Assembly (NCBI GenBank): GCA_032164245.1 | Contig: JAVMKO010000021.1 | Coordinates: 12,840,285 to 12,904,284, forward strand | Direction of reading: 5' to 3' | Origin: Sternotherus odoratus | Lineage: Eukaryota > Chordata > Testudines > Kinosternidae | Length of the DNA: 64,000 nucleotides | Part shown: in pieces, positions 1 through 11,336 of the stretch | Layout of the letters: each line of letters opens with the position of its first letter | Position numbering within the stretch: the stretch's first letter is position 1 | Made by a program: the position numbers and the translations under genes | Notes under the pieces: generated by a model | Told to the model about the DNA's origin: nothing | The model's input: the letters and a program-made list of their open reading frames with translations, nothing else | The model's database searches: none

Positions 1-248
1 AAAATGAAAAGCAAAGTCTGCTTTAACATTGCTAACTGGACAGGTTGTGTTTGTGATTAAAAACATAAAATTATCTCCAGAATAATAAAAATTAAAAAAT
101 GACTAATGTGGGATATGTTTGAAACATCAACAGACTCGTATGGTTATCTTCTTAGAAAATTTTTGTAATAAATAACATTGAATACATAGAATATCATTTT
201 TAGTAAGGTGTGTGAAGTGTTCAGGCTTTGTTGATCCATGCAGTCTTT

Positions 249-526
249 GGCTATGTCCACACTGCAAGTGCTAAAATGGCACGACTGCAGCTACACCACT
301 ATAGTGTAAATGCATCCTGTGTCGATGGAAGGAGTTTTTACATTGATGTAGTTAATCCATCTCATTGAGAGAGAGAGTAGCTACATCAGTGGAAGAATTC
401 TTCCATTGACCCAGCTGCACCTACAATGGGGGTTATGTTGACCTAACAATAGCACTCAGAACATGAAATTTTTCACAGCCCTGAGCAGCGTAGCTAGGTG
501 AATCTAATTTTTAAGTGTAGGCCTTA
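249..526. repeat. MITE-like element with internal inverted symmetry
   Basis: The block starts with GGCTATGTCCACACT and ends with AAGTGTAGGCCTTA, which are degenerate inverted ends of the GTGTAGAC type. Inside are palindromic pieces: TTCTTCCATTGACC answers an earlier GTCGATGGAAGGAG. This matches the style of an abundant reptile non-autonomous DNA transposon family. The copy is old, with many substitutions, and no clear target duplication is visible. Confidence 0.55.
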
Positions 527-1568
527 ATGGAAAATCGTGGACTCTGTGAATGAAAGGTCATTTAATTATGCAAGCCCCAAGTATTACAGCGGGATGTGCG
601 TAAGTGGTCCTTCCTACTAATACAGAATTCTGCAGACTTCGGGGGATTCTGACTTGGACGTGCCTGCATAGTTTCCTTTGCAAGATGGAGCCTTGACTTA
701 AGAAGTAAAAACCTACTAGAAAAATAAAATAATACTGAGACTTCATTTTCTGAAATAACAAAACCAAAAGCTGCTTGGTAAGATTTAAATGATTTTTGTA
801 CCCTTGACTGAGCGAAGTAACAGTGACGTAGTTAGCTGTGCCTCTTGCATTTCCGACAGGTTTTACTGTTACCTTACCAGAGTCGCGGAGCGACGCTGCT
901 GGTAAACAGCTTTTATGCAGCTGTCTCACACAGCAGATATAATCCTTTTTTTTTTTTTATGAGGCTGGACTGTTCATGTAGAACAGCAACTTTAATTGGC
1001 TTCGTGCATTAAATTTGACAACTGTCTAGGATACTGAAGTAAAACAGTATCATTTTCGTCTTTCATTTATTATTATTATAGATATTCAAGCTTGTCAGAC
1101 TGTTTCAATAATGTTTTTCTTTAATCAGACTGGCAGATCTTTCTCCTTGCCCTGAGATGGAGACAGTGATTTTAGTTCAGCTTTCATCCACAATCACTAA
1201 CACAAATGTAGTTGTGGTTTAACAATAAAACAAAGTAATCATGCAGGCCCAGGTACTGTAGTAAGTTCTATCAGGATAAGGGTGTTTCTGAGCAGGATAT
1301 ATGGCAGCCTTTTGGAAATTGCAAATGGTCACTCCTTGCTGGCATGCTTATTTTCTTTGTGAATGGGCCAACAGGACAATAAATCCTCTGAGAAACCCAG
1401 TTTGAATCCAAATGTTACCTTAGGGATTCCTTTCTCAAGATTGATATGGAAAGTTTCCCAGGTCTTGATGGGGGAAGGGAGGAGAGCAGGCAGGTGTCCT
1501 ATTTCTTAGTATGAACAGTGCCTATTGGTTTGAGCATGCAGGAGAGTCCAGATTTTGGGTTGTTCTCT

Positions 1569-1836
1569 AGGGCTTGTCTCCACTTACCAGGGGATCGACA
1601 GATGGTGATTGATCCACCAGGGGTTGATTTAGAGGGTCTAGTGAATACCACCAATTGTTCTCCCATCGATTCCAGTACTCCACCGGAACGAGAACCATAA
1701 GGTAAGTTGACAGGATAAAAACACATCACAGTGTAAACTCTGCAGTAAATCAACCTAAGGTATGTGAACTCCAGCTACGTTATTCATGTATGTTGTTCAC
1801 ATAGCTGGAGTTGCATAACTTAGGTCAACTTATCCC
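1569..1836. repeat. MITE-like element, second family
   Basis: It begins GGGCTTGTCTCCACTTACC and holds the stretch CTCCACCGGAACGAGAA. It also contains a short hairpin, AACTCCAGCTA (near 1768) against TAGCTGGAGTT (near 1803). I know this arrangement as a repeat family common in turtle genomes; the family name is not certain. The open frames on both strands across it (1499-1753) are incidental. Confidence 0.5.
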
Positions 1837-3704
1837 ATACACATTTGACTGTCACTCTGAGTTTGACTCTCAAATGGCCATACAGCAGATATGAGAGGTG
1901 CAAGGGGTAAATGAGCATGGGACTATGGTTTCTTTTGTTTGGGGAATTAATGCATAGTATGAAAAATATCCCACTTGGGCACTAGAGTGGAAGGGGAAAG
2001 AATGCCCTTCTCATGGAGGGATTATTTACTTGAAAATGAACATGCTATAAAACATACTTAAGATGACTACTCTGTTTTCTAATAACCTGATTCTTATTCC
2101 ATGTCCCTAATTTGAGCCAATACTTTGAACTACATCATCTTCCATTCTAGGATCTCAAAGCACTATACAAATACAAAGTACATCTCTGATCCCTGCCCCT
2201 CCTGCCATCTCCCTAGGAGGCACGCAATGTCACCACTTTTTACAGATGGCTAAGGTGTCTAAGATCAGATGAAGAGTCAGTAACAGCCCCACAAATAGGG
2301 ATCAGGAGTCTTTAATCAAGATTACTCTTCCTCCCTCTGTTAGTAATCAGTTGTTGAATCCAAAACTGCCTGTTGCAGGTAGTTACCAAGTTGGCAAACT
2401 GAATGCTTTCAGAAGGAACTGAACAGCTGCTTTTCCACTCCCGTCAGCAGTATAGAACCCTGTCTCCTTTTTGGAAAATATAGGTCGGGGAGTTGTGGCA
2501 ACCAAGAGTAAGTGATCTTCAAATGATAAAGATGCAGTTCTGTGGCTGTGGGCAAGGGCTAGATGAACGGCTTATGTTGCTTCAACTCATTTTTCTTTGA
2601 AAACAGCAACTTTCCAATGTCCAAATAACAGACTTGAAGTTTCAAATTATCTTCCTTTACTCTGAAATTTTGTTAATTCCCTGTTTAGGCAAGTGGGTTC
2701 CACTGCTTAATTATTCAAAGTACATTTTGTACTTTAAAACAGCTGTTTCTGTGGTTTTCTGTTTAGCATGCTATTGGAGTTCAGATTGGTAGAGTACAAA
2801 TGTGTTCAAGAAGAATGCATTTTATCTTTACTGAAGATTAAACAAAGGCTAGTTAAGCAAATAAAGTAAAGTTTGACAGTTGTTGCTAAAACTGATTTTC
2901 TGGCATTGAACTTATTAAATTATAATTAGGTTGTGAGCTGTTTGGGTGAGGAATTGCCTTTCTGTAGGCAGCATGTACTTCATTTTGGGTGCTTACTATA
3001 GTATAAGCAAACTACAAGGTTTTTTTTATTTGCTGAATTGGTGAGACAACTAGCCAGATTGGGAGTAGGTGAAAATTAAATTTTATTTCCCCAACTAAAC
3101 GCATCTTCCTACAGAAACTCTGCAAAGCATTATTTTTCCTGGTCTCTGAGAATGCTCAGCCCAATTGTGTCATTTTGTGGCCATTTGAACGTTCAGGTGT
3201 ATGTGGAATAGAAACAAATTAGCTTACATTGATTATTAAATGTTCCTAGCTTTATGGTAGATGTGATATGAAGACAAATGAAGTGTTTCTTTTGGCAGAG
3301 ACCAGTATGCTGTGCTATTGTTTGCCAGGCTTGGCAACGTATGGTGATCTGTGGAAGTTTTCTATAGGATTCTCAACTGTCATCTAGCAGGCTACGAGTT
3401 TTCAGCTATGCTAGTGTCTACAGAATTTGCCTGGATATGTAGGGATTCTTCTCTGCTTCAATCCATTGTTAAAGTAATAATTAAAGATTCCTTGAAAGAT
3501 ATTCCAAAAAAGGAATTGGGAGGAGAGGGAATCCCACGAGATCATGCAATAGAGGCCACAAGGAAAAAAAGAGGAGGAACACTTCTCGAAAAATGCACTA
3601 CATGTAAACTTTGAGAAATGTTCTTGTTTTGACCCATGTCTTAGCACATGAAAACATTCTAAAAATGGGCTGGAATGTAAAACGTCTGATTTATAATCTC
3701 TGCT

Positions 3705-3850
3705 TCCTTGAGTGCATTACCTCTCTGCATCGCTTTCCCTGTCTGTAAAATGGGCAATAATAAAGTTTTCTTACTTCCTGGGTGTGTTGGATTAATGCTT
3801 ATGATAAACTACTCTGAAGATAAAAAGCAGTATTAAATAAACATTAAATT
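3705..3850 (+). repeat. MIR/L2-like SINE or LINE tail, degraded
   Basis: CCCTGTCTGTAAAATGGGCA followed by an AT-rich tail and a GTATTAAATAAA-like end is the typical shared 3' region of MIR (CORE-SINE) and L2 elements. It is heavily diverged and without flanking duplications. The neighbouring stretch at 5845-6060 has a similar layout (CACTGATTTGCTGAG, TTTCACCTCTGCC, GGTGCTATAAAATG) and is probably a second copy. Confidence 0.5.
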
Positions 3851-6590
3851 AATTGGAGCTTTTTAGTTGAAAGAGAAATTTATATGAAATACATAAAATA
3901 TCAGTACAAAAAGATACTTATGAGATCAATAGAGCATAAGACCAATTTCCTTGCCTTCCATTGAGTCAAAACAGATCCCAATAAAAATAATGAAATTGTG
4001 TGTTTAAAAAAAATCTCATGATTATGGGTTTCTCAAAGGATTGACAAAACATCGATAACAGCCTAGATCCAAAGGAGATCTTTGAGATTGTGCATTCAGT
4101 AACGTAAGTGGGACTGGTAGGGAGTAGTTGACTTTTAAAAAGATCAAATTCACAACCCCTACTCCCTATCAGCTTCATACCCAGAGACAATGACATCTGC
4201 CACTGGACCTAGTTGAAATGAGTCTGTAGGAATCTTTGACCTGACTGACTTGTGTGAATAGTCATCTTTGAAGAGCCGTTTACATTTGTCCCATTTTTCT
4301 GAAAATTGTAACCCTTTATATGGAATTATGTAATGAAATCTTAATACACCATCCACCCATTGAGCCTTGATATATTCATATTTAACTAAATGTCTTCTAC
4401 AGGATTGTTATGCTGACATGAACATATAAAGTAAGAAACTGCATCTCTTGGCTTGTGGTTTCCTTTAACGTTAAGCAAATTACATGCTCCTGGTCTGCCG
4501 ATCGCTAACAAGACTAAAAGGAAAACCAGCAGAGGTTAACAATGAAATGTGTTCTGAACTGAAATATACTGTGAAAGAAATGCTCCTGGGGAAAGTAGTG
4601 TTTTTTTTGTCTGGAGAATTAATTTGTCAATCTGTAGTCATGGAAATGTCGAAATGTAATACAGCTTTAGGTAGTGCCTTTGGCAATCAGTCCTATGGTT
4701 TCCTTGGTGATAACACTGGTAATGATCCAGAAAGGGAGATATCAGCCTCCCATGGTAGGCCTGATTGGAGGTACGGGTTGCTGTAAAACGCACAATTAAT
4801 AATTTAGAGAACAATACAGAATAGCAAACCTGGCTATATGAGTAGAGTTAAGTAGCAAGTACAAAATACAGGTTCAAATTAAGAAGTTATGTCATCCAGG
4901 CATGGAAAATGTAACTGGTTGCCCTCCCACACTGTAATATGGTGTTAAAACCCTACCATCCTAATTTATATGCTGTCTGTACTCTTCCGGGGCGCACCTC
5001 AGAATTTGGGAAAGTCTGATTGAAAAGTCCTATCCTAATTTTGTGCTGTAGCAGCTAAGTGCCAGCATTTCAGTAAATAGATTAATTTAGAGGTAAGACG
5101 ATGACAACTATTGCCAATGAAAGGTCAAACTTTCATATCAGCTGTACGGAATCCCTCCCCAGCCCTCACAAAAATTGTAAGAATAAAGATGTGAACTTTG
5201 TCTGTGTTCAGCTATCTCCAGGTATCTCCTAAGAACAGAACTTAAGGATGAATAAACAGAAGCATTGGGAAACAAGAAATAGCTTCCTGTAACTTTAGTA
5301 GCCTTAACTACTTTTGAGCCTAAACTGGACTACTAGCTGTGCTGCTTAACAATACTGGAAAGTTCATCCACATTTGATGACTACATGACAGCATTGCTGC
5401 TAAACCTGAAACCACCAGCTTCTTGTGAACTTAAATAAGATGGGCTGCTAAGCAGTGTTATTTTTAGTTATAGTCACACAGCACATGTTTGGTTTGTGCA
5501 GCTGGCAAATGGTATCCAGGAGCCTTTCTTCAGTCTGCCAGGGACTTGGTGACATTTTCAGTCTGTAGTTGCTTTTGTATTTTTCTCTGAAATCTTTGAT
5601 TCCCTGCTGGTCTGTTTTTAAGAAGTAAGCAAAAGCATGGCTTCACCACTAGCTATCAGCTGAGTCGTTCTTTCTGAACAGGTGGTGCTAGTGGACATCC
5701 ATTTCAGATCAGGCTGCCAACGAACAGTTCAGATCTGCATTTCCTCTTGTAGTGGAAGTTATACACACCAAGAGTTGCTTTACTGTGCATAGCTAAACAT
5801 AGACTGGAGCAGAAAGAAAGCCTTATCTGGCAGATAATGCACAGAGCTGAATGTCGGGAGATTTAGGGTTTCATAATCAGCTCAATCACTGATTTGCTGA
5901 GGGCCCTTGGGCAGACCATTTCACCTCTGCCTTCAGTTTATTCATAGTTAGAATTGGAATAACTTCCTTACAGTGGAGTTGAGGTTTAATTTGAGGTTGT
6001 AAAACATTGTAAGTGTCTTGTGTGGAAGGTGCTATAAAATGCAGTATTATTTACTAATATTTCCTGGACAGATGATTGTCAAGTTTTTCTTGCTGCTTTG
6101 AACCTATTTGTCTTTACTCTAAATAAATTCATTAAAATGCATATCTTGTTGTTGAAAAAAATCTCCATTGCTATGTAATTCCTTAACAGACTTGGTTCCC
6201 AGACAAAAGGTTCAACATGGGCTATCACAACTTAATCTGTCTTGTTGCATTGATGCCAGCAAAAGCCTTCGGTAAAGAAAGTTTTTAGCAGATTTCCAAT
6301 TTACACTTGGGACTCCGTTCTAACTCTAGTTACACCCATTCAGCTGTGGGCTGGGTGGGGAAGGGATGTATGTATCTGTCAGAGATGTCACTGGCTCAAA
6401 TGTTTCGTCTTCTAATCAAGAGACTGTATTTCATTGAAAGAAATAACTAATCTAAAATTTTGTCCCAAAATAATGCTTGTGCCTCTGAATTTTTTCTCTC
6501 CCTTTATAACTTTAATGTTTTCCTTTGTGTCTTGTAGTTTGTTTTTTTATTGGAAACTAGCAAAAATATCCAGCGTTGCTCGGGTCTGTC

Positions 6591-7022
6591 GGAGGGGGGA
6601 GAGAGCTGAGCGAGTGCGGGGGCTATTGGATGGGGGAGAGGGGTGAGATTTTAAAAATTTCGATTCTTACCTGAGGGGGGAGAGAGCTGAGCGAGTGGGG
6701 GGGCCATTGGAGGAGGGAAGGGGGGAGAGAGCTGAGCGAGTGCGGGGTCCGTTGAAGGGGGGGTATTATTACATCATAACTATGTCACAGAGAACAGCAG
6801 GTGTTAACCTGCTGCCCAGCTGATGTGAATGGGCTTTAAAGAATTTCACCCCTAGGGGGCTTCAGAGGTGAGATTTGAAAAATTTTTGATTCTTACCCTG
6901 ATTAGGACCCTAAAGCCTATAACTGTACCAAATTTCAAGTCTCTAGCTCAAACGGTGTGGAAGGAGTAAGGGAACGTACATGCACGCATACACCATTTGA
7001 CTTTTATATATATATAGATAAG
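6591..7022 (+). repeat. Unclassified retroelement tail with GA-rich tandem block
   Basis: Three copies of a roughly 50 bp G-rich unit with the core GAGAGAGCTGAGCGAGTG occur at about 6599, 6680 and 6725. After an AT-rich spacer comes CCAAATTTCAAGTCTCTAGC and a terminal TTTATATATATATAGATA. A conserved block followed by a short microsatellite tail is the usual 3' end of an RTE-type LINE or a SINE that depends on one. The G-rich repeats look like its variable 5' part. The family assignment is tentative. Confidence 0.45.
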
Positions 7023-7900
7023 ATTTGCATGTAAAGAGAATAAATCCCCAAGTTACAGGTACAATTATCGTTTGTGCCACTCCATGGATTAGTGTGGCTG
7101 TGGTAGTGATCAAGTGTGGTATATCCTTCTTTTTACCTTCCCAGAAGATAGATACATGTCCCCTTTCCAGCACACCTGGAGAGATTTGAGAAGTGCAGAG
7201 TCAGGCTGGCTCTTTTTGCCATTTGTTAATGCTTAGTGCATACAGTGTGTTTTATTTTAAGGCTCTTTATAAACATGCTATTTGAAATTTCTATTAAATT
7301 TGTACCTAATACTCTGTCTACCTGCTTTCATTTAACCCCAATGTTCATTTTATTTTGTGGTGAAAATAGCAGGAGTCTGAAAGTGGCGCCCTGGCTATAT
7401 TTGCCACAGTTCCTTATGCCTGAGGCAGAGATCTATTGTGGTGGTGTTAGACAGCCATTCCTTGGGCCATAGGGTAGCATCTGGGAGTGCCACAGGGACT
7501 GTTCTGCTGAGGCACAAACCAGGCTAGTTACAAGCATTTTCACACATTGTTGTAGCCAGCACAGTGTGGTGCTTCAGTGCGAGCAAGGATTTTAAAAAAA
7601 AATCTCTTACTTTGCTGTGCTGGCCAGAACCATGCAATAGATTTCTTCCTCCGCTCAAGCAAGATTCTAGCACAGTGTGAGCGCTCTGTTAATGCAGACC
7701 AAATTACAGTTCTGTTTGAAGACAAAATATGAGCATTGGTCTAGGAAGGGAGGGTGTATCTACAGTAGGTGCCAGAATTCAGCCGTCCTTGTTTGTGCTG
7801 TATCATGGGGAAAGTGTGGTAGAAGTGACTACCTGATAATGCTAAAACCCAGTTTTGTGTATAAAACCTTTTGCCTTAAAATAAAACCAAAGGTATATAA

Positions 7901-8215
7901 CAGGGGTCAGCAACCTTTCAGCAGTGGTGTGCTGAGTCTTCATTTATTCACTCTAATTTAAGGTTTCATGTGCCAGTAATACATTTCAGAAGGTCTCTTT
8001 CTATAAGTCTATAATAGATTACTATTGTTGTATATAAAGTAAATAAGGTTTTTTAAATGTTTAAGAAGCTTCATTTATAATTAAAATTGAGCCCCCCCCC
8101 CCCCCCGGCCCCTCCCCCCGGATCAGTGGCCAGGACACTAGCACTGTGTGCCACTGAAAATCAGCTTGCGTGCCTGCCGCCTTTGGCACTCATGCCACAG
8201 GTTGCCTACCCCCTG
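7901..8215. mobile_element. hAT-type MITE with CAGGGGTC termini
   Basis: The left end reads CAGGGGTCAGCAACCTTTC and the right end GGTTGCCTACCCCCTG, so about 15 bp of imperfect terminal inverted repeat. Flanks GTATATAA and GTGTACAG resemble a decayed 8 bp target duplication. There is no transposase; the interior is AT-rich, then has a 15 bp C run at 8092-8106. hAT elements make 8 bp duplications and often carry CAGNGGTNNNCAACC ends, which supports the call. Confidence 0.65.
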
Positions 8216-10039
8216 GTGTACAGCTGCTTCAACACAGTTTCTTTTTTTGTGCAGAATTGTTTCCTGATTTCATAATTGGAGAAGCTGAGACAGTGACAAG
8301 TTACTGTTGAGGGGTGGAAGGTGTGAGTGCGTGTTCCAGTGACAAGGTAGGTTTATTACAAGATTAAGACCTAATGTCTCTTGAGGGTGAAGGGAGAGGG
8401 AGTGCCTCTCTTTGGGACTTAGACTATACTGTATAGCAGCAGGGCTTTATAGTTTTAGCATTACTGCCTCAGAGTTTAAGCGCTGACTCTGTAAATTGAG
8501 TTTTTTGCTCACCAGCATTGTTGCTGTGCAAGCAAGGCAATATATAATACCTTTGAACCTGTGTTCTCTTAATCAGTATAAAAAGGAAATTCTGCAACTC
8601 CTCTAGTTACTGGATTGGGAGTGTACTCTGCTGAGTTTGTACTTCCTGGTCTTATTTGCTACTGCTTTATGCGGTATGAACCCATTTTGCAGAATGACCT
8701 TAAATGTCTCAGAACAGATACCTAAAATCGTTTTTTCATAAATGTGTTGAATGCTTGTTTGAGTACTTACAGCCAATCAATATTTGCTGGGTTAGAGTCC
8801 ATGTTTTCCCTTCTGTGGGCCTTATTTGGGCATTGTGTCATAAACAGGTCAAAGTAGCATCTTAGTATATTTTCCCCTTATAGAACCATGTCAGTTATTG
8901 TGTTAATGCTTCATATCTTAAAATGTACTTGAAGTGGTTGCTCTTTGAAAAACAGAATACAAAAACCTGTAAATGAGGTTCAAAGGATATTCAGAATAAT
9001 TAGTCTAAAACATTGGCAACTAATGGAAGTGCACAACAGCAATGCTAACTTCTTGACAGTGGAAAATTCACTGGGTTACTGGAAACTGTCCATAGATGAG
9101 GTCAGATTGAACCACATGGAGAATAAAAACTGGGGAAAGTATTTTATGTTAATAAAAATCTTTAAAATGGTATTAAACCACAGCAGGTCCTAATTAGTTT
9201 TGGAGTGTTTACTCCTACCAACAACTTTCTTTTAAATTGAGAATCATGGAGAAAAACTAGTTGCTGTTTGGTTAATTGTATTAATCTGCTGTGCCATGAG
9301 CTATGAATTTTGTGAAAGAGCAACATATTTGTGTCATTAAAATGGATACCCCTTAGCAAGAAAGGGGATCCAGATAGTACAAACTCAAAGGTTAGGGGGA
9401 GAGAGAATAGCTACAATGAGCGGGGATGTCTGAACCACAAGGCTTTTAAAGGATTCAGTGTAAAGAAGGATTTGCTTTTTGCAGTGAAAAAATCTTCAGC
9501 TGTTTGAGTTCAGTCCCAAAGTTCAACACTTGTAAAACATTAACCTCCTGTACAGTGTGTACATATTGCAACACCAGTTCTCTGCCTTCTGTGCCAGCAA
9601 GGCCTGATTAGTCATTCAACTGAAGCACCCTCTTCCTTTTTTCTTAGTTTGAATGCCATGGTGTCCTGCAAACAAAGGGCCTTATTTGTGAGTTGAGACA
9701 CCAAAGGAAATAAAATGCCTGATTAAATTATGAAATGTGAAACAGAGCCCCCAAACCTAAGGAAAATGTTCCCAATTAATGTGCAGAAGGCATTTCAGAC
9801 ACAACAGCTAATATTGTGCTTTTAAGTAAGATTTTGCCACACATCCAGTTTGACTTGTCCTAGCATCTTCATTGCTCAGAAATATTAATTCTGTCAGCTG
9901 CACACAGTAAAAGCAGGTGGTTTTCAATACAGTGCAGCTTGTATATCAAAGGATAATTTTTTGACTAGTCATGATAAAATTTTGATAAGGGAGGGTATTG
10001 TTCTCTTTGTTTCTTACATATGTAGAGGCACAGAGGCAA

Positions 10040-10215
10040 GTACACATTCGCAGTCAGGATCCCCTATGTTCTGTTTGGATCTGACATTCACGATCTGTTA
10101 TAGCCTTAGGCAATTTCTTTGTTCTCTATGCCTCCATCTTTAATCTGTAAAATGGGAATATTAACCCTTGTCCTCCATTGTAAAGCACTTTGAAATATAT
10201 AGAAGTACTTAATAT
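10040..10215 (+). repeat. MIR-like SINE fragment
   Basis: CTTAGGCAATTTCTTTG, then CCTCCATCTTTAATCTGTAAAATGGGAATATTAACC, then TTGTAAAGCACTTTGAAATAT follow the order of the MIR/CORE-SINE 3' half. It is diverged and unbounded by duplications. It contributes no credible coding sequence. Confidence 0.5.
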
Positions 10216-10759
10216 TACTTTCATTGTTGTTATTAAAATAGTATGTTTAACATTTTCCAAATCAGCTGTTTTTTAGCAGATGTCTACCCTAATTTTTGTT
10301 CTAGTTTTTAATAAAGTACAGAAATAGCTACCTGTGCTCTGCCAAAAACTGCCCACAGCTTTTCCACTGCAGTAACCTTGAGACCTTGTGTTCAAAGCAG
10401 TAGGATTGACTCTGGCCTTCATCTTTCTGTGATAATTAACTGTTTCGTTCGCTTAACTGGTGGAGGGCAACATTGGGACAACGCCCTTAGAAAACAAGTT
10501 TTGCTGTCTCCTCTTCATGGGTGTTCAAGACCCTGTGGCATTTCTGAGAGAACAATACTTTGTTTCATAGTTCTTGGCCAAAATTTGTCTGTTTCCTCTT
10601 GTGTACTGTAAGTGGGCCTCTGACCGCCCTCTTCAAAACACAGGCAGGAGACTGCTTTTTGGCTTCACCAGTATCTTTTATTGTTTCACACACAGTGCAA
10701 AAAACCCCACCACCTATATACGGCTATCTATACAAGTAAAAAAGATAGTTCTATGATAG

Positions 10760-11336
10760 TTATAAATGATTTGAAGGAAGGGATAAACAGTGAGGTGGCA
10801 AAGTTTGCAGATGATACTAAACTGCTCAAGATAGTTAAGACCAAAGCAGACTGTGAAGAACTTCAAAAAGGTCTCACAAAAGTAAGTGATTGGGCAACAA
10901 AATGGCAAATGAAATGTAATGTGGATAAATGCAAAGTAATGCACATTGCAAAAAATAACCCCTACTATACATACAATATGATGGGAGATAATTTAGCTAC
11001 AACTAATCAGGAAAAAGATCTTAGAGTAATCATGGATAGTTCTCTAAAGACATCCACGCAGTGTGCAACGGCAGTCAGAAAACTAAACAGGATGTTAGGA
11101 ATCATTAAAAGGATAGAGAAGAAGACAGAGAATATCTTATTGCCCTTATATAAATCCATGATGTGCCCACATCTTGAATACTGCATACGGATGTGGTGGT
11201 CTCATCTCAAAAAGGATATACTAACATTAGAAATTTTTCAGGGAAGGGTAATTAAAATGATTAGGGGTTTGGAACAGGTCCCATATGAGGAGAGGTTAAA
11301 GAGGCTAGGATTTTCAGCTTGGAAAAGAGGAGACTA
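10760..11336 (+). pseudogene. CR1-type LINE reverse transcriptase, C-terminal remnant
   Basis: About 190 codons remain open and match the second half of a CR1/Jockey-clade LINE ORF2. Seen: the catalytic FADD box (VAKFADDTKLL), a thumb-like region with DKCKVMH, a DLRVIMD motif, a CPHLEY motif and the C-terminal GLEQVPYEERLKRLGF block. The frame then fails: expected LEKRRLRGD continues one frame over at about 11318-11345, so a single-base indel ended it. The endonuclease and the N-terminal palm are absent, as expected for a 5'-truncated insertion. CR1 is the main amniote LINE; an L2-like family is possible. It cannot be active. It lies inside the presumed THRAP3 intron 1, same strand. Confidence 0.8.
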
